A stretch of DNA of 64,000 bases. Source: Nocardioides sp. BGMRC 2183 (GTDB lineage: Bacteria; Actinomycetota; Actinomycetes; Propionibacteriales; Nocardioidaceae). The position numbers were made by a program, and so were the translations under genes. The notes beneath the pieces are model-generated. The model had not been told where the DNA came from. It saw only the letters and a program-made list of their open reading frames with translations, and did not search any database. Position 1 is the first letter of the stretch. Each line of letters begins with the position of its first letter. Of the stretch, positions 9,955 to 18,149 are shown piece by piece. Location: contig VSSA01000014.1 in the NCBI GenBank assembly GCA_008123405.1, forward strand, positions 45,175-109,174. Reading direction: 5' to 3'.

Positions 9955-10275
9955 TCACTCCGACGGTGCTCGACGCACCTGGGCGTCGTCGTACTGGACG
10001 AAGGCTTTCGAGCCCAGGACCGGGACGATCCGGTCGGCGATCACGGCGACGTGCGCCGGGTGGGCGCGGTACTCCTCCCAGTCGCCCCGGGTCGCGAAGC
10101 GCAGGTGGAAGCGGAGGGTGGCGTTGCCCTCCGCCAGACCCGCATCGCGCACGACCTCCGCCGAGGCGAGACCGGGCACCTGCGCTGACAGCCCCAGCAG
10201 ACCCTCGACGATGCGATCGACGTCGCTGTCGGTGGCGTCCGGGACGAGGGTCAGGTGGCCCACGTGGTTGAACAT
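9955..10275 (-). CDS. Dabb-family (stress-responsive A/B barrel) protein
   Basis: A 106-residue single-domain ferredoxin-like barrel protein of the Dabb family: it begins with FNHVGHLTLVPDATD and contains LRFATRGDWEEYRAHPAHVAV, the usual second half. Dabb proteins act as dimers and include olivetolic acid cyclase and various small catabolic or biosynthetic isomerases. The ATG at 10275 is preceded by GGAGGAG. It lies 25 bp after the maleate-isomerase-like gene and is probably co-transcribed with it. Confidence 0.75.
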   Translation of the reverse strand: MFNHVGHLTLVPDATDSDVDRIVEGLLGLSAQVPGLASAEVVRDAGLAEGNATLRFHLRFATRGDWEEYRAHPAHVAVIADRIVPVLGSKAFVQYDDAQVRRAPSE

Positions 10276-10300
10276 GTCTTCTCCTCCGTCGAGACAGTGG

Positions 10301-11074
10301 TCAGTGCACTTCGAGCAGTGAGCCGTGGCCGGCGATCTTGTCGTCGATGCCGTTGACCCGGAAGGCGTGCCACATCGTGGCGACGTTGATCGCGATGACC
10401 GGCTTGCCCAGCTCGCGCTCCAACTCCGCCGCCACCGCGGCGCACTCCAAGTTGGTGCCACATTGGATGAGGGCGTCCACGTCGGGACCGTCGACCGCGA
10501 GGAACGCCGCGCGCAGCGTTGCCGGGGTCTCGTCGGCGATCGAGGTCGCCGAGGCCGAGCAGAGGCCCTTGATCGCAGCGACCTCGAAGCCGAGCTCGGT
10601 GAAGTAGTCGACCACCTGCGCGTCGCCGACTGGCTGGTACGGCGTCACCACGCCGATCCGCCGAGCTCCGAACGCCTTCAGCGCCTCCCCTGCCGCGGTC
10701 GCTCCGGTCGTCACCTCCAGGCCGGTGAGGTCGCGGACCGACTGCTCGAAGGCCGCGTTGCCCCGGACTCCGCCCCAGAACGTCTCCGCCGACATCCCCA
10801 TCACCACGTAGTCGGGCTTGCAGGTCATCACCACCTCGAGCGCACCGGGCAAGGCCTCGTTGAGGCACTCCCGGAACGCGCCGAAGGCGTCGGCGGAGTC
10901 CAGCGCGGGCGCGGTGATCATGATCCGGCCCGTGTGCCACGAGCAGTCCCGTGGCCGCAACCGATGGAACTCGCGCTCGACCGAGGTGTTCGTCGAGGGC
11001 AGCACCAGCGCGAACCGGATGCCCTTGGCCTCCGGCGTGGCGAAGACAGCGCCCACAGCTGCAGTGGTCGTCAT
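10301..11074 (-). CDS. Maleate isomerase / arylmalonate decarboxylase-like Asp/Glu racemase-fold enzyme
   Basis: 257-residue Asp/Glu racemase superfamily protein. N-terminal FALVLPSTNTSVE is the substrate-carboxylate loop. The second-half catalytic Cys is Cys205 (LIQCGTNLEC). At the first-half catalytic position the sequence reads VMGMSAETFW with Ser95 instead of the Cys of true two-cysteine maleate isomerases, so a one-cysteine mechanism, as in arylmalonate decarboxylase, is possible. Start ATG 11074 has GGAGCC upstream and a promoter with TATACT (11112-11107). First gene of a two-gene operon with the Dabb protein. Confidence 0.8.
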   Translation of the reverse strand: MTTTAAVGAVFATPEAKGIRFALVLPSTNTSVEREFHRLRPRDCSWHTGRIMITAPALDSADAFGAFRECLNEALPGALEVVMTCKPDYVVMGMSAETFWGGVRGNAAFEQSVRDLTGLEVTTGATAAGEALKAFGARRIGVVTPYQPVGDAQVVDYFTELGFEVAAIKGLCSASATSIADETPATLRAAFLAVDGPDVDALIQCGTNLECAAVAAELERELGKPVIAINVATMWHAFRVNGIDDKIAGHGSLLEVH

Positions 11075-11106
11075 GATGGAGGCTCCTCGCGAAGGTCGGG
11101 GACCTA

Positions 11107-11124
11107 AGTATAGATCCTATATAC
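11107..11124 (-). promoter_or_regulatory. Operator copy 4 and -10 box
   Basis: GTATAGATCCTATATAC (11108-11124) is an imperfect inverted repeat sharing AGAT and TATATNC with the other three operator copies (11 of 14 positions with copy 3). On the minus strand TATACT (11112-11107) is a good -10 for the racemase-fold gene; the transcript would start near 11100. Confidence 0.55.
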
Positions 11125-11181
11125 CTGAGGTGTGGCGCGCACGTGCCACCGAACCCGAGGTTCGAGAAGGTCGGTTGCGGA

Positions 11182-12855
11182 TCAGGCGCGGGGAGTCCGA
11201 GCGGCCACCCAGCGCTGCGCCTCCTCATAGGCGGCATCGAGCGCCTCGAAGAAGACGGGGGTGCGACTCACCACGTTCTCCTCCCCCAGGGCGTCGACCA
11301 ACCCCGTGCGGACGAAGACCTCACGCAGCGCCGGATCGAGACCGACCATCATCAGCCGGCAATGCTGCTCCTCGAGCAGTGCGGCACGATGCCGGAACGA
11401 CTTGATCAGGGTTGAGGAGGCCACGTCGGGCAGGGTGCGGACGTGGAAGATCACCACGGCATCCTCGGCGTCGCTCAGTTGGGGCCATGCCTCGTCCAGC
11501 CGGTCGATCTCGGCGAACAGGCTGACGCCCTCGTAGTTCAGGACGGTCACCGAGCTCGACTCCAGCCGGGACGGCACCGGCTCCGAGCGCCAGCGGCCAT
11601 CGGGTTGCCGGACCAGTGCCCGCAGCCGGGCATGGCGCTGCGCATTGACGCAGAACAGCAGCAGCGAGATCCCGGCGCCCAGCAGGATCGCCTGCTGCAA
11701 CGGCAGCTGGGTGGTCGCGATGAACGTGGCCACCATCGCCAACGACGGCAGCAGGCCGGTGCGCAGGACCAACCCGATGTCCGGGGCCCGACCGAAGATC
11801 AGCTCACCGCCGATGACCAGGATCAGCCCGCCGATCACCGGCATCGGGATCTGCTCGGCGACGCTGCCCGCGAGCACCACCAGGAGCGCGAGGAACAGAC
11901 CGGCGAAGACCCCCGTCCAGCGGGTCCGGGCACCGGCGCTGGTGGCGACCCCGGTGCGCGACAACGACCCGCCGGTGGGCAGCGCCCGGAAGAACCCGCC
12001 GGCGATGTTCGCCACGCCCTGCGCCGCGAAGTCACCGGAGATGTTGGTCCGTGAGCCGTCGGGGTTCGGCACCGCCGCCCCGATCCCGGCCGCCTGGGCC
12101 AACGCCACCAGCGCCACCGCCACGGCGCCCACCATCAGGTCGGGCGCGGCTGCCCAGTCCGGCATCACCGGGTGCGGCAACGCGTTGGGGATCGAGCCGA
12201 TGTCCCCGACCTTCTCCACGTCGAGGCCGAGCGCGCCGACGACGACGGAGGCCACGATCAGCGCCAGCAGGACCGCGAAGGGTTCCAGGCGTCGTACTGC
12301 GTGCACGAGGGCCCAGACGCCCACCGTCCCGGCGGTGACCAGGACCGAGGCCAGCTCCCAGGAGCCGATGTGGCCGACCGCGTCACCGATCTTGACCAGG
12401 GTGTTGTGCGCGTCCGGTTCGTAGCCGGTGGCGTCGCCGATCACGCCGGCCACGATCTGCAGCGCGATACCGGTGGTGAAGCCGGTCATCACCGCGTTGG
12501 AGACGAAGCTCATCAACGAGCCCATCCGCAACAGCCCGAAGACGAGCATCACCGCACCGGTGAGGACGGTGAGCATGGCGATGTTGCCGAAGTCGTCCGG
12601 GTCCAGCCCCGCCTCCTTCAGCACGCTGTGCGAGGTGAGCGCGATCGCGCTGGTCAGGGTGACCGTCATCAGCGCGGTACGGGAGAAGAGCGAGCCGATC
12701 GCCGTGGGCACCATGCCGGAGTAGAGACCGAGCAGCGGGTTGAACCCACCGATGCTGGCATATGCCATGCCCTCGGGGATGCTGAAGAGGCCGGTGACGA
12801 AGCCCGCGACGGCGTCCTGTCGGGTGGGCCTGCCGACCCGCAGCTTCAACCGCAT
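11182..12855 (-). CDS. SulP-family anion transporter with STAS domain
   Basis: 557-residue SulP (SLC26-like) permease. The N-terminal signature is GLFSIPEGMAYASIGG (24-39), followed by about 10-12 helices and a C-terminal cytosolic STAS domain from about residue 430 (VTVLNYEGVSLFAEIDRL). SulP proteins move sulfate, bicarbonate or other anions. With two sulfatases further on, sulfate is a reasonable guess, but the substrate is not determined by the sequence. Divergent from the ClC-like gene; 88 bp separate the starts. Stop lies 107 bp upstream of the racemase gene start, so it may read through into the island. Confidence 0.9.
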   Translation of the reverse strand: MRLKLRVGRPTRQDAVAGFVTGLFSIPEGMAYASIGGFNPLLGLYSGMVPTAIGSLFSRTALMTVTLTSAIALTSHSVLKEAGLDPDDFGNIAMLTVLTGAVMLVFGLLRMGSLMSFVSNAVMTGFTTGIALQIVAGVIGDATGYEPDAHNTLVKIGDAVGHIGSWELASVLVTAGTVGVWALVHAVRRLEPFAVLLALIVASVVVGALGLDVEKVGDIGSIPNALPHPVMPDWAAAPDLMVGAVAVALVALAQAAGIGAAVPNPDGSRTNISGDFAAQGVANIAGGFFRALPTGGSLSRTGVATSAGARTRWTGVFAGLFLALLVVLAGSVAEQIPMPVIGGLILVIGGELIFGRAPDIGLVLRTGLLPSLAMVATFIATTQLPLQQAILLGAGISLLLFCVNAQRHARLRALVRQPDGRWRSEPVPSRLESSSVTVLNYEGVSLFAEIDRLDEAWPQLSDAEDAVVIFHVRTLPDVASSTLIKSFRHRAALLEEQHCRLMMVGLDPALREVFVRTGLVDALGEENVVSRTPVFFEALDAAYEEAQRWVAARTPRA

Positions 12856-12890
12856 GGGCTCGATCGTGCCAGTAGCCCGACGCGCGCTGC

Positions 12891-12937
12891 CTCACCCCTA
12901 CCGGGTGAGTGCCGATCGGCGCTCGGCTGACTACGGT
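12891..12937 (+). promoter_or_regulatory. Palindrome and leaderless promoter of ClC-like gene
   Basis: CTCACCC (12891-12897) and GGGTGAG (12903-12909) form a 7-bp inverted repeat between the divergent transporter genes. TACGGT at 12932-12937 sits exactly at -12 to -7 of the GTG start at 12944, so this gene is probably leaderless. Confidence 0.5.
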
Positions 12938-12943
12938 GCAGGC

Positions 12944-14233
12944 GTGACGACTTCGACCCCAGCGGACTCGCCGGCGCCGTTGCCGGGAGCGATCACCAAC
13001 CTGCGGCAGGCTCCGGCCGCGATCATGGTCGGTGTGCTCTGCGGTCTGACCCTGATCGGACTCTCCGCAGTGGCCGAGTGGCTCCAGGGCGTGATCTGGG
13101 AGGACCTCTCCTCCGCGCTGGGGGCCGACCCGGACGCCGGGTGGTGGATCGTGGCGGTGCTGACCGCGACCGGACTCGGGGTCGGCCTGGTGGTGCGGTT
13201 CGCCCCCGGCCACGCCGGCCCCGACTCGGCCACGACGGAGCTGGTCTCACGCCCGATCCCGGCCATCGCCCTGCCCGGGCTCGCCCTCGCCCTGGTGCTC
13301 GTCCTCGCCGGCGGGGTCAGCCTCGGTCCCGAGAACCCGATCATGCTCCTCAACGCCTCGCTGATCGTGCTACTGGGCATCCGACTGCTGCCGCACACCT
13401 CGGTCCCGGCCTGGGTGGAGCTCAGCGTCGCCGGCACCCTGGGCGCCATGTTCGGTACGCCGCTGGCGGCGGCGCTGCTGCTCACCGAGACACAACCGGG
13501 CGATCCCCGGATCCCGCTCTGGGACCGGATGGTCGGTCCGCTGCTGGCCGCCGGGTCCGGCACCGCTGTGATGCTCTCCCTCTCCGACCTGAGCCTGTCG
13601 TTGGACGTGCCCGGATACGCCGGCTTCCAGGTCGGGGACCTGGCGACCGCGTCGGTGATCGCCCTGGCCGCCTGCGCCCTCGGAATCCTGGCCGCCTACG
13701 CCATCTCGCCGCTGCACGCGGCGTTCCACCGGATCTCCAACCCCGTCCTGATGCTGACCGCCGGCGGCCTGGTGCTCGGCCTCCTCGGAGCGGTCGGTGG
13801 CCGGGAGACACTCTTCAAGGGTCTGGACGAGATGAAGGACATCTCCAGCAACATCGGCGACTACTCCCCCGCCGACCTGGCTCTCTTCGTCGCCGTCAAG
13901 CTGCTCGCACTGCTGATCGCCGCGGCCGCCAGCTTCCGTGGCGGTCGGATCTTCCCCGCCATGTTCATCGGCGTGATGGCGGGATGGCTGGTCCACGGAT
14001 TGATCGACGCCATCCCGGCCGCCGTCGCGGTGACGGCCGCGACGCTCGGCATCCTGATCGCGGCGACCCGCAACGGGTGGCTGGCCATCTTCATGGCGCT
14101 GGTGGTGGTCCCGGACGCCGAACTGCTGCCGATCCTGGTGCTCGCCGCCCTGCCCGCGTGGCTGCTGGTGCTCGGTCGACCCGAGCTCAGGGTCGAGGCG
14201 CCGGCACCTGCACCGGACAGCCAGGTCGCGTAG
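12944..14233 (+). CDS. ClC-type chloride channel/antiporter-like protein
   Basis: 429-residue polytopic protein of the ClC fold. VSLGPENP near 124-131 matches the second ClC motif (G-x-x-G-x-E-x-P), MFGTPLAAALLLTE near 169-182 follows it, and SFRGGRIFPAMFIGVMAGW near 330 matches the third. The gating-Glu position is retained as the E of GPEN. No C-terminal CBS domains. The start GTG 12944 is selected by the leaderless promoter; longer frames upstream overlap the SulP gene. Convergent with pucR, 19 bp apart. Confidence 0.8.
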   Translation: MTTSTPADSPAPLPGAITNLRQAPAAIMVGVLCGLTLIGLSAVAEWLQGVIWEDLSSALGADPDAGWWIVAVLTATGLGVGLVVRFAPGHAGPDSATTELVSRPIPAIALPGLALALVLVLAGGVSLGPENPIMLLNASLIVLLGIRLLPHTSVPAWVELSVAGTLGAMFGTPLAAALLLTETQPGDPRIPLWDRMVGPLLAAGSGTAVMLSLSDLSLSLDVPGYAGFQVGDLATASVIALAACALGILAAYAISPLHAAFHRISNPVLMLTAGGLVLGLLGAVGGRETLFKGLDEMKDISSNIGDYSPADLALFVAVKLLALLIAAAASFRGGRIFPAMFIGVMAGWLVHGLIDAIPAAVAVTAATLGILIAATRNGWLAIFMALVVVPDAELLPILVLAALPAWLLVLGRPELRVEAPAPAPDSQVA

Positions 14234-14252
14234 GCGGCTGCTCGCTGCTGGC

Positions 14253-15512
14253 TCACGGCCGGAGCTCGGGCGGCCCGAAGAGCGCCACATGGCGAAGGGC
14301 CAGCTCGGTCTGGGCCGCGCGCTCGGTCAGCGGGTGGCCCAACAGCTCCTCCGCCCGGGCGAGGCGGTAGCGCACCGTGTTCTTGTGCACGTAGAGCTCG
14401 CGCGCGACGTCCTCGACACTGCGATGGGCGAGGAAGGCCAGCGCCGTGGTCCGCACCATGGCGAGGTTCTTCTCGGCGCCGCACAGCGGACCGACCTCGC
14501 GCAACACCATCCGTCGCAGCAGCTCCTCGTTGCCGGCGGTCAGGCAGAGCAGCTCGACGTCGCGGTAGGCGACCACCCGGGAGCCGCTGAGAGCACCAGT
14601 GGCCAGGCGATGGGCAGCGCGGGCCTCGGTGTGCGAGGAGCGGAACCCCTGGACACCGCGCGCGGGGAGACCTACCGCGATCCGCAGTCGGTGCTCGGCG
14701 AGCAACGGCTCGAGCGAGTCCAGCGCGCCTAGGTCGGGCGCGACCGGCGTGGCGCACCACCCCCAGAGGTCTCGACTCCCCGCCACGTGGGTCAGGGGCG
14801 GCGGCGCCCCCAGCGCCCGGGCGGTCGCAGCGGCCGCCTCGGCGAGCGGGTCGCCGACCTCCTCCTCGGCGGTGTCGGCCCACACCACGAACCCGGTCTG
14901 ATGATGGTGCACCGCATGCCCGAGGGCCGCCGACGGATCCTCCTCGGGAGGAGGACGGTCACCGAGCAGGGCGTCGATGATCGCAGCACGACGTACGACG
15001 GCTCCCTGATGCAGCCGGCCGCGCTCCTCGTAGAAGGTCTCGATCAGCTTCTCGACGGAGTCGTCGATCCAGGTGCCGGCCCGCCCCCAGATGAAGACCA
15101 GCGCCTCGTGTCGGCCCGGCGACCCCTCCAGGGGCGCCTCGGTGATGTCGGTGACGAACGAGAAGACCGCCTGGTGTGCGACCCAATAGACCTTGAGCAG
15201 CACTCCCAGCTCCATCCCGCGGCGGGCCAGGGACCGGGCCAGGTAGTCCGCCTCACCGGGCAGCTCGTGGCGATACTCCGGCTCCAGGAGCATGGAGAGG
15301 AAGACCCGCCATTGCGAGCGGGTGCTGCCGGAGAGGTCCTGGACCAGCAATGGGTCCGCTGCGACCGCTGGCAACTGGGCGAGGATGCCGTCGTTGACCC
15401 GGTTGACGAACTCGTCGACGTTCTCGGGTCGCAACGCGTCGTCGACGAAGTCCTGCAGCCACGGTGCGGGCACCGAGCGCTCCCGGTCACTCATCGGATC
15501 GAGGTTTGCCAT
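14253..15512 (-). CDS. PucR-family transcriptional regulator
   Basis: 419-residue regulator with an N-terminal RsbT co-antagonist-like helical domain (about 15-170), a GGDEF-like middle domain, and a C-terminal PucR helix-turn-helix (about 355-412; SVEDVARELYVHKNTVRYRLARAEELLG). Such proteins usually activate the adjacent catabolic operon. ATG 15512 is preceded by AGGAAG. Divergent from an aldehyde dehydrogenase gene, its likely target. A GCGGCGGT/ACCGCCGC inverted repeat (15524-15543) lies directly upstream of the start. Confidence 0.88.
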   Translation of the reverse strand: MANLDPMSDRERSVPAPWLQDFVDDALRPENVDEFVNRVNDGILAQLPAVAADPLLVQDLSGSTRSQWRVFLSMLLEPEYRHELPGEADYLARSLARRGMELGVLLKVYWVAHQAVFSFVTDITEAPLEGSPGRHEALVFIWGRAGTWIDDSVEKLIETFYEERGRLHQGAVVRRAAIIDALLGDRPPPEEDPSAALGHAVHHHQTGFVVWADTAEEEVGDPLAEAAAATARALGAPPPLTHVAGSRDLWGWCATPVAPDLGALDSLEPLLAEHRLRIAVGLPARGVQGFRSSHTEARAAHRLATGALSGSRVVAYRDVELLCLTAGNEELLRRMVLREVGPLCGAEKNLAMVRTTALAFLAHRSVEDVARELYVHKNTVRYRLARAEELLGHPLTERAAQTELALRHVALFGPPELRP

Positions 15513-15523
15513 CGCTGCTTCCT

Positions 15524-15543
15524 GCGGCGGTTGTGACCGCCGC
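15524..15543. promoter_or_regulatory. Inverted repeat in pucR/aldehyde dehydrogenase divergent region
   Basis: GCGGCGGT-TGTG-ACCGCCGC is a perfect 8-bp inverted repeat 12 bp upstream of the pucR start. It could be an autoregulatory site or an mRNA hairpin in the pucR leader. Confidence 0.4.
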
Positions 15544-15671
15544 CACTTCTCTTTGGTCTCGTACACAATCCACCACCACGACTCTGGATGCCAACCCAAG
15601 TACGGGACCGGCCTGCGGTGGCACCGTCATCTGCGCACCTGACAGCTGCCGACCAAGGGATTTGAGAGACG

Positions 15672-17432
15672 ATGGTGACCTACAACGACCTCGCGGTGGG
15701 CCTACGCGAGCCCCACCCCGGTGCGGATCTGGAGGTCAGCTCCCAGGCCGACGCGGTGGTGGAGCGTCTGACCACCGGCGCCGAGACCTGGGCCGGCACC
15801 CCGCTCGGTGAGCGGGTCGCCCTGCTCGAGCGGTTCGGTGCCCTGGTCGCCGAGCAGGCCGAGGAGTGGGTCACCACCGCGCGCCGGATCAAGCAGCTGC
15901 CGGCGGACTCGCCGCTGGTCGGCGAGGAATGGATCAGCGGCCCGTGGGCGGTGCTCACCTACGTCCCGGCCCTGGCCGAGACGGTACGTCGCCTCGACCG
16001 CGGCGACGACGTCCTCGCCGGCTTCCGCACGCATCCCGCGCCCGGAGACCGGGTGGCCGTCGACGTGCTGCCGCACTCGACGTACGACAAGCTGCTGCTC
16101 AACGGCTACCGGGCCGAGGTCTGGATGCAGCCGGGGGTCACCGAGACCGCGATGCGCCGCGACGCCGGACTCGCCCTGCGCGACCCGGCCACCTTCGGCG
16201 GCTGCGCGCTGGTGCTCGGTGCGGGCAACATCTTCTCGATCGCGCCGCTGGACGTGCTCTACCAGCTGTACGCCGACAACCGGGCCGTGGTGCTCAAGCT
16301 CAACCCGATCTCCGACCCGCTGTGCGAGGTGTTCGAGGCGATCTTCGCTCCGTTCATCGAGCTGGGTGTGGTCGAGATCGTCCGTGGCGGCGCCGACCTC
16401 GGCTCCGCCCTGGCTCACCACCCCGGCATCGATGCGGTGCACATGACCGGCAGCGAGCGCACCCACGACGCGATCGTGTGGGGCGCTGGCGAACAGGGCG
16501 AGGCGGCCAAGGCGGCCGGGGCGCCGCTGTTGGACAAGCCGATCACCAGCGAGCTCGGCGGCGTCGCACCGGTCATCGTGGTGCCGGGCGCCTGGTCCCG
16601 CGCCGACCTGCGCCACCAGGCGCGACACATCGCGACCCAGCGGCTGCACAACTCCGGCTTCAATTGCATCGCCGCCCAGATCGTCGTGCTCAGTGCCGAC
16701 TGGTCGCAGAAGGAGGAGTTCCTCACCGAGCTGCGCCGGGCGCTCGCCGCCGCGCCGGCCCGCCCTGCCTGGTATCCCGGGTGCGCGGACCGCGTGACCG
16801 ACGCCCGCGCCGCGCACCCCGGGGCCGAGGCGGTCGGCGGCACCGACGACCGCACCCTGCTCACCGGCCTCGACCTCGCCGCAGGCGAGGACAGCGCGTT
16901 CCGCACCGAGTACTTCAGCCCCGTCCTCGGCGTCGCCGAGCTGCCCGGCACCGGAGCCGAGTTCCTGACGGCGGCCGTGGGCGCATCCAACCGGCACCTG
17001 CACGGCACACTGGGCGCCAACCTGGTGGTGCACCCCCACACCGTCAAGCAGCTCGGCGACGTGCTCGAGGAGCAGATCGCACGGCTGGAGTACGGCACCG
17101 TGGGCGTCAACGCCTGGACCGGACTGGGCTACCTGACCGCGCACGCGACCTGGGGTGCGTTCCCAGGGCACCCGCTCGACGACGTGCAGAGCGGACGCGG
17201 AGTGGTGCACAACGCGCTGCTCCTGGACCGCACCGAGCGGACCGTCGTCCGTGGGCCGTTCCGTCCCGCACCGCGAGCGATCCTGCACGGCGAGTGGACC
17301 ATCTCGCCGCGGCCGCCGTGGTTCGTCGACAACCGCACCGCAGCCACGACCGGCCGGCTGCTGACCCGCTTCGCGGCGCGTCCGCGCTGGCGCAGCCTGC
17401 CGGCGATCTTCGCCTCCGCGGTCCGTGGCTGA
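15672..17432 (+). CDS. Aldehyde dehydrogenase superfamily protein
   Basis: 586-residue NAD(P)-dependent aldehyde dehydrogenase-fold protein, longer than the usual ~480-500. Catalytic Glu294 (ITSELGG) and Cys332 (NSGFNCIAAQ) are present; the cofactor region VVLKLNPISDP (206-216) stands in for the usual KPAE motif. An extra N-terminal segment and a C-terminal tail of about 60 residues (after HGEWTISPRPPWFV) resemble the membrane-associated or long actinobacterial subgroup. ATG 15672 follows a 159-bp divergent promoter shared with pucR. It overlaps the following DUF202 gene by 8 bp. Confidence 0.85.
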   Translation: MVTYNDLAVGLREPHPGADLEVSSQADAVVERLTTGAETWAGTPLGERVALLERFGALVAEQAEEWVTTARRIKQLPADSPLVGEEWISGPWAVLTYVPALAETVRRLDRGDDVLAGFRTHPAPGDRVAVDVLPHSTYDKLLLNGYRAEVWMQPGVTETAMRRDAGLALRDPATFGGCALVLGAGNIFSIAPLDVLYQLYADNRAVVLKLNPISDPLCEVFEAIFAPFIELGVVEIVRGGADLGSALAHHPGIDAVHMTGSERTHDAIVWGAGEQGEAAKAAGAPLLDKPITSELGGVAPVIVVPGAWSRADLRHQARHIATQRLHNSGFNCIAAQIVVLSADWSQKEEFLTELRRALAAAPARPAWYPGCADRVTDARAAHPGAEAVGGTDDRTLLTGLDLAAGEDSAFRTEYFSPVLGVAELPGTGAEFLTAAVGASNRHLHGTLGANLVVHPHTVKQLGDVLEEQIARLEYGTVGVNAWTGLGYLTAHATWGAFPGHPLDDVQSGRGVVHNALLLDRTERTVVRGPFRPAPRAILHGEWTISPRPPWFVDNRTAATTGRLLTRFAARPRWRSLPAIFASAVRG

Positions 17433-17829
17433 GCCCCGATCCGTGGCTGAGAGCTCGGCCGGCAAGGTCCTGGCGCGGCCGGCCTGGCACGAGGAGGGCA
17501 TCGAGCCCGACTACCGGTTCACCCTGGCCAACGAACGCACCTTCCTCGCGTGGGTACGGACCACCCTCGCGCTCGTCGCGGCGGCGGTTGCCGTCGTCCA
17601 GCTGGTGCCGCCGTTCGGGGTGCCCGGCGCCGACATCGCCATCGGGGCGGCGCTGGGGCTGACCGCACTGGGAACCGCGGTGCTCAGCTACACCCGCTGG
17701 CGCGACAACGAGCGCGCCATCCGGCGTTCGGCGCCACTGCCCCACTCCCGCGGTCTGGTCGTGCTGTCCACGACCTTGGCCGTGGTGGTCGGGCTCGTGG
17801 TGGCGCTGCTGGTGCTGGAGGGGGTATGA
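17425..17829 (+). CDS. DUF202 membrane protein (first of pair)
   Basis: 134-residue DUF202 protein with the family's start RFTLANERTFLAWVRTTLAL and three hydrophobic helices (about 47-66, 72-91, 111-131). A duplicated CCGTGGCTGAG gives two in-frame GTG starts, 17425 (overlapping the dehydrogenase stop) and 17443. Its stop overlaps the next start as ATGA. DUF202 proteins are small inner-membrane proteins of unknown function that often occur in tandem, as here. Confidence 0.85.
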   Translation: MAEPRSVAESSAGKVLARPAWHEEGIEPDYRFTLANERTFLAWVRTTLALVAAAVAVVQLVPPFGVPGADIAIGAALGLTALGTAVLSYTRWRDNERAIRRSAPLPHSRGLVVLSTTLAVVVGLVVALLVLEGV

Positions 17830-18035
17830 GCCTCACCGGAACCGACCCCGGGCTGCAGATCGAGCGGACGGCGCTGGCCTGGCGTCGTACCGCCCTCTCG
17901 ACGGCGGCCCTGGGGCTGCTCCTGGTCCGGCTCGGCTTCAGCCACGACCAGCCGTTGGAGGTCGCGGCCGGCGCGGGTGCGCTGCTGATCGCGGCCGGCT
18001 TCGCCGCCCGCAGCATCCGCCACCGGCACACCTGA
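17826..18035 (+). CDS. DUF202 membrane protein (second of pair)
   Basis: 69-residue DUF202 protein beginning at the ATG in the ATGA overlap with the first copy. It has the diagnostic LQIERTALAWRRTALS and two hydrophobic segments (about 28-40 and 46-60). Probably forms a hetero-oligomer with the preceding protein. Confidence 0.8.
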   Translation: MSLTGTDPGLQIERTALAWRRTALSTAALGLLLVRLGFSHDQPLEVAAGAGALLIAAGFAARSIRHRHT

Positions 18036-18066
18036 ACCTCGCACCACGACCACGCATCACGCACCC

Positions 18067-18106
18067 CATCACCGCGCACCACCACGCATCACCGCGCACC
18101 ACCACC
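18067..18106. repeat. Short tandem repeat in intergenic leader
   Basis: Two copies of a 20-bp unit beginning CATCACCGCGCACCACCA, in an A/C-biased stretch between the DUF202 gene and the sulfatase start. Low complexity; no function evident. Confidence 0.5.
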
Positions 18107-18149
18107 ATGCACGCCCGGGAGCGCACGCCCCCGGCAGGGAGGGAGACCC

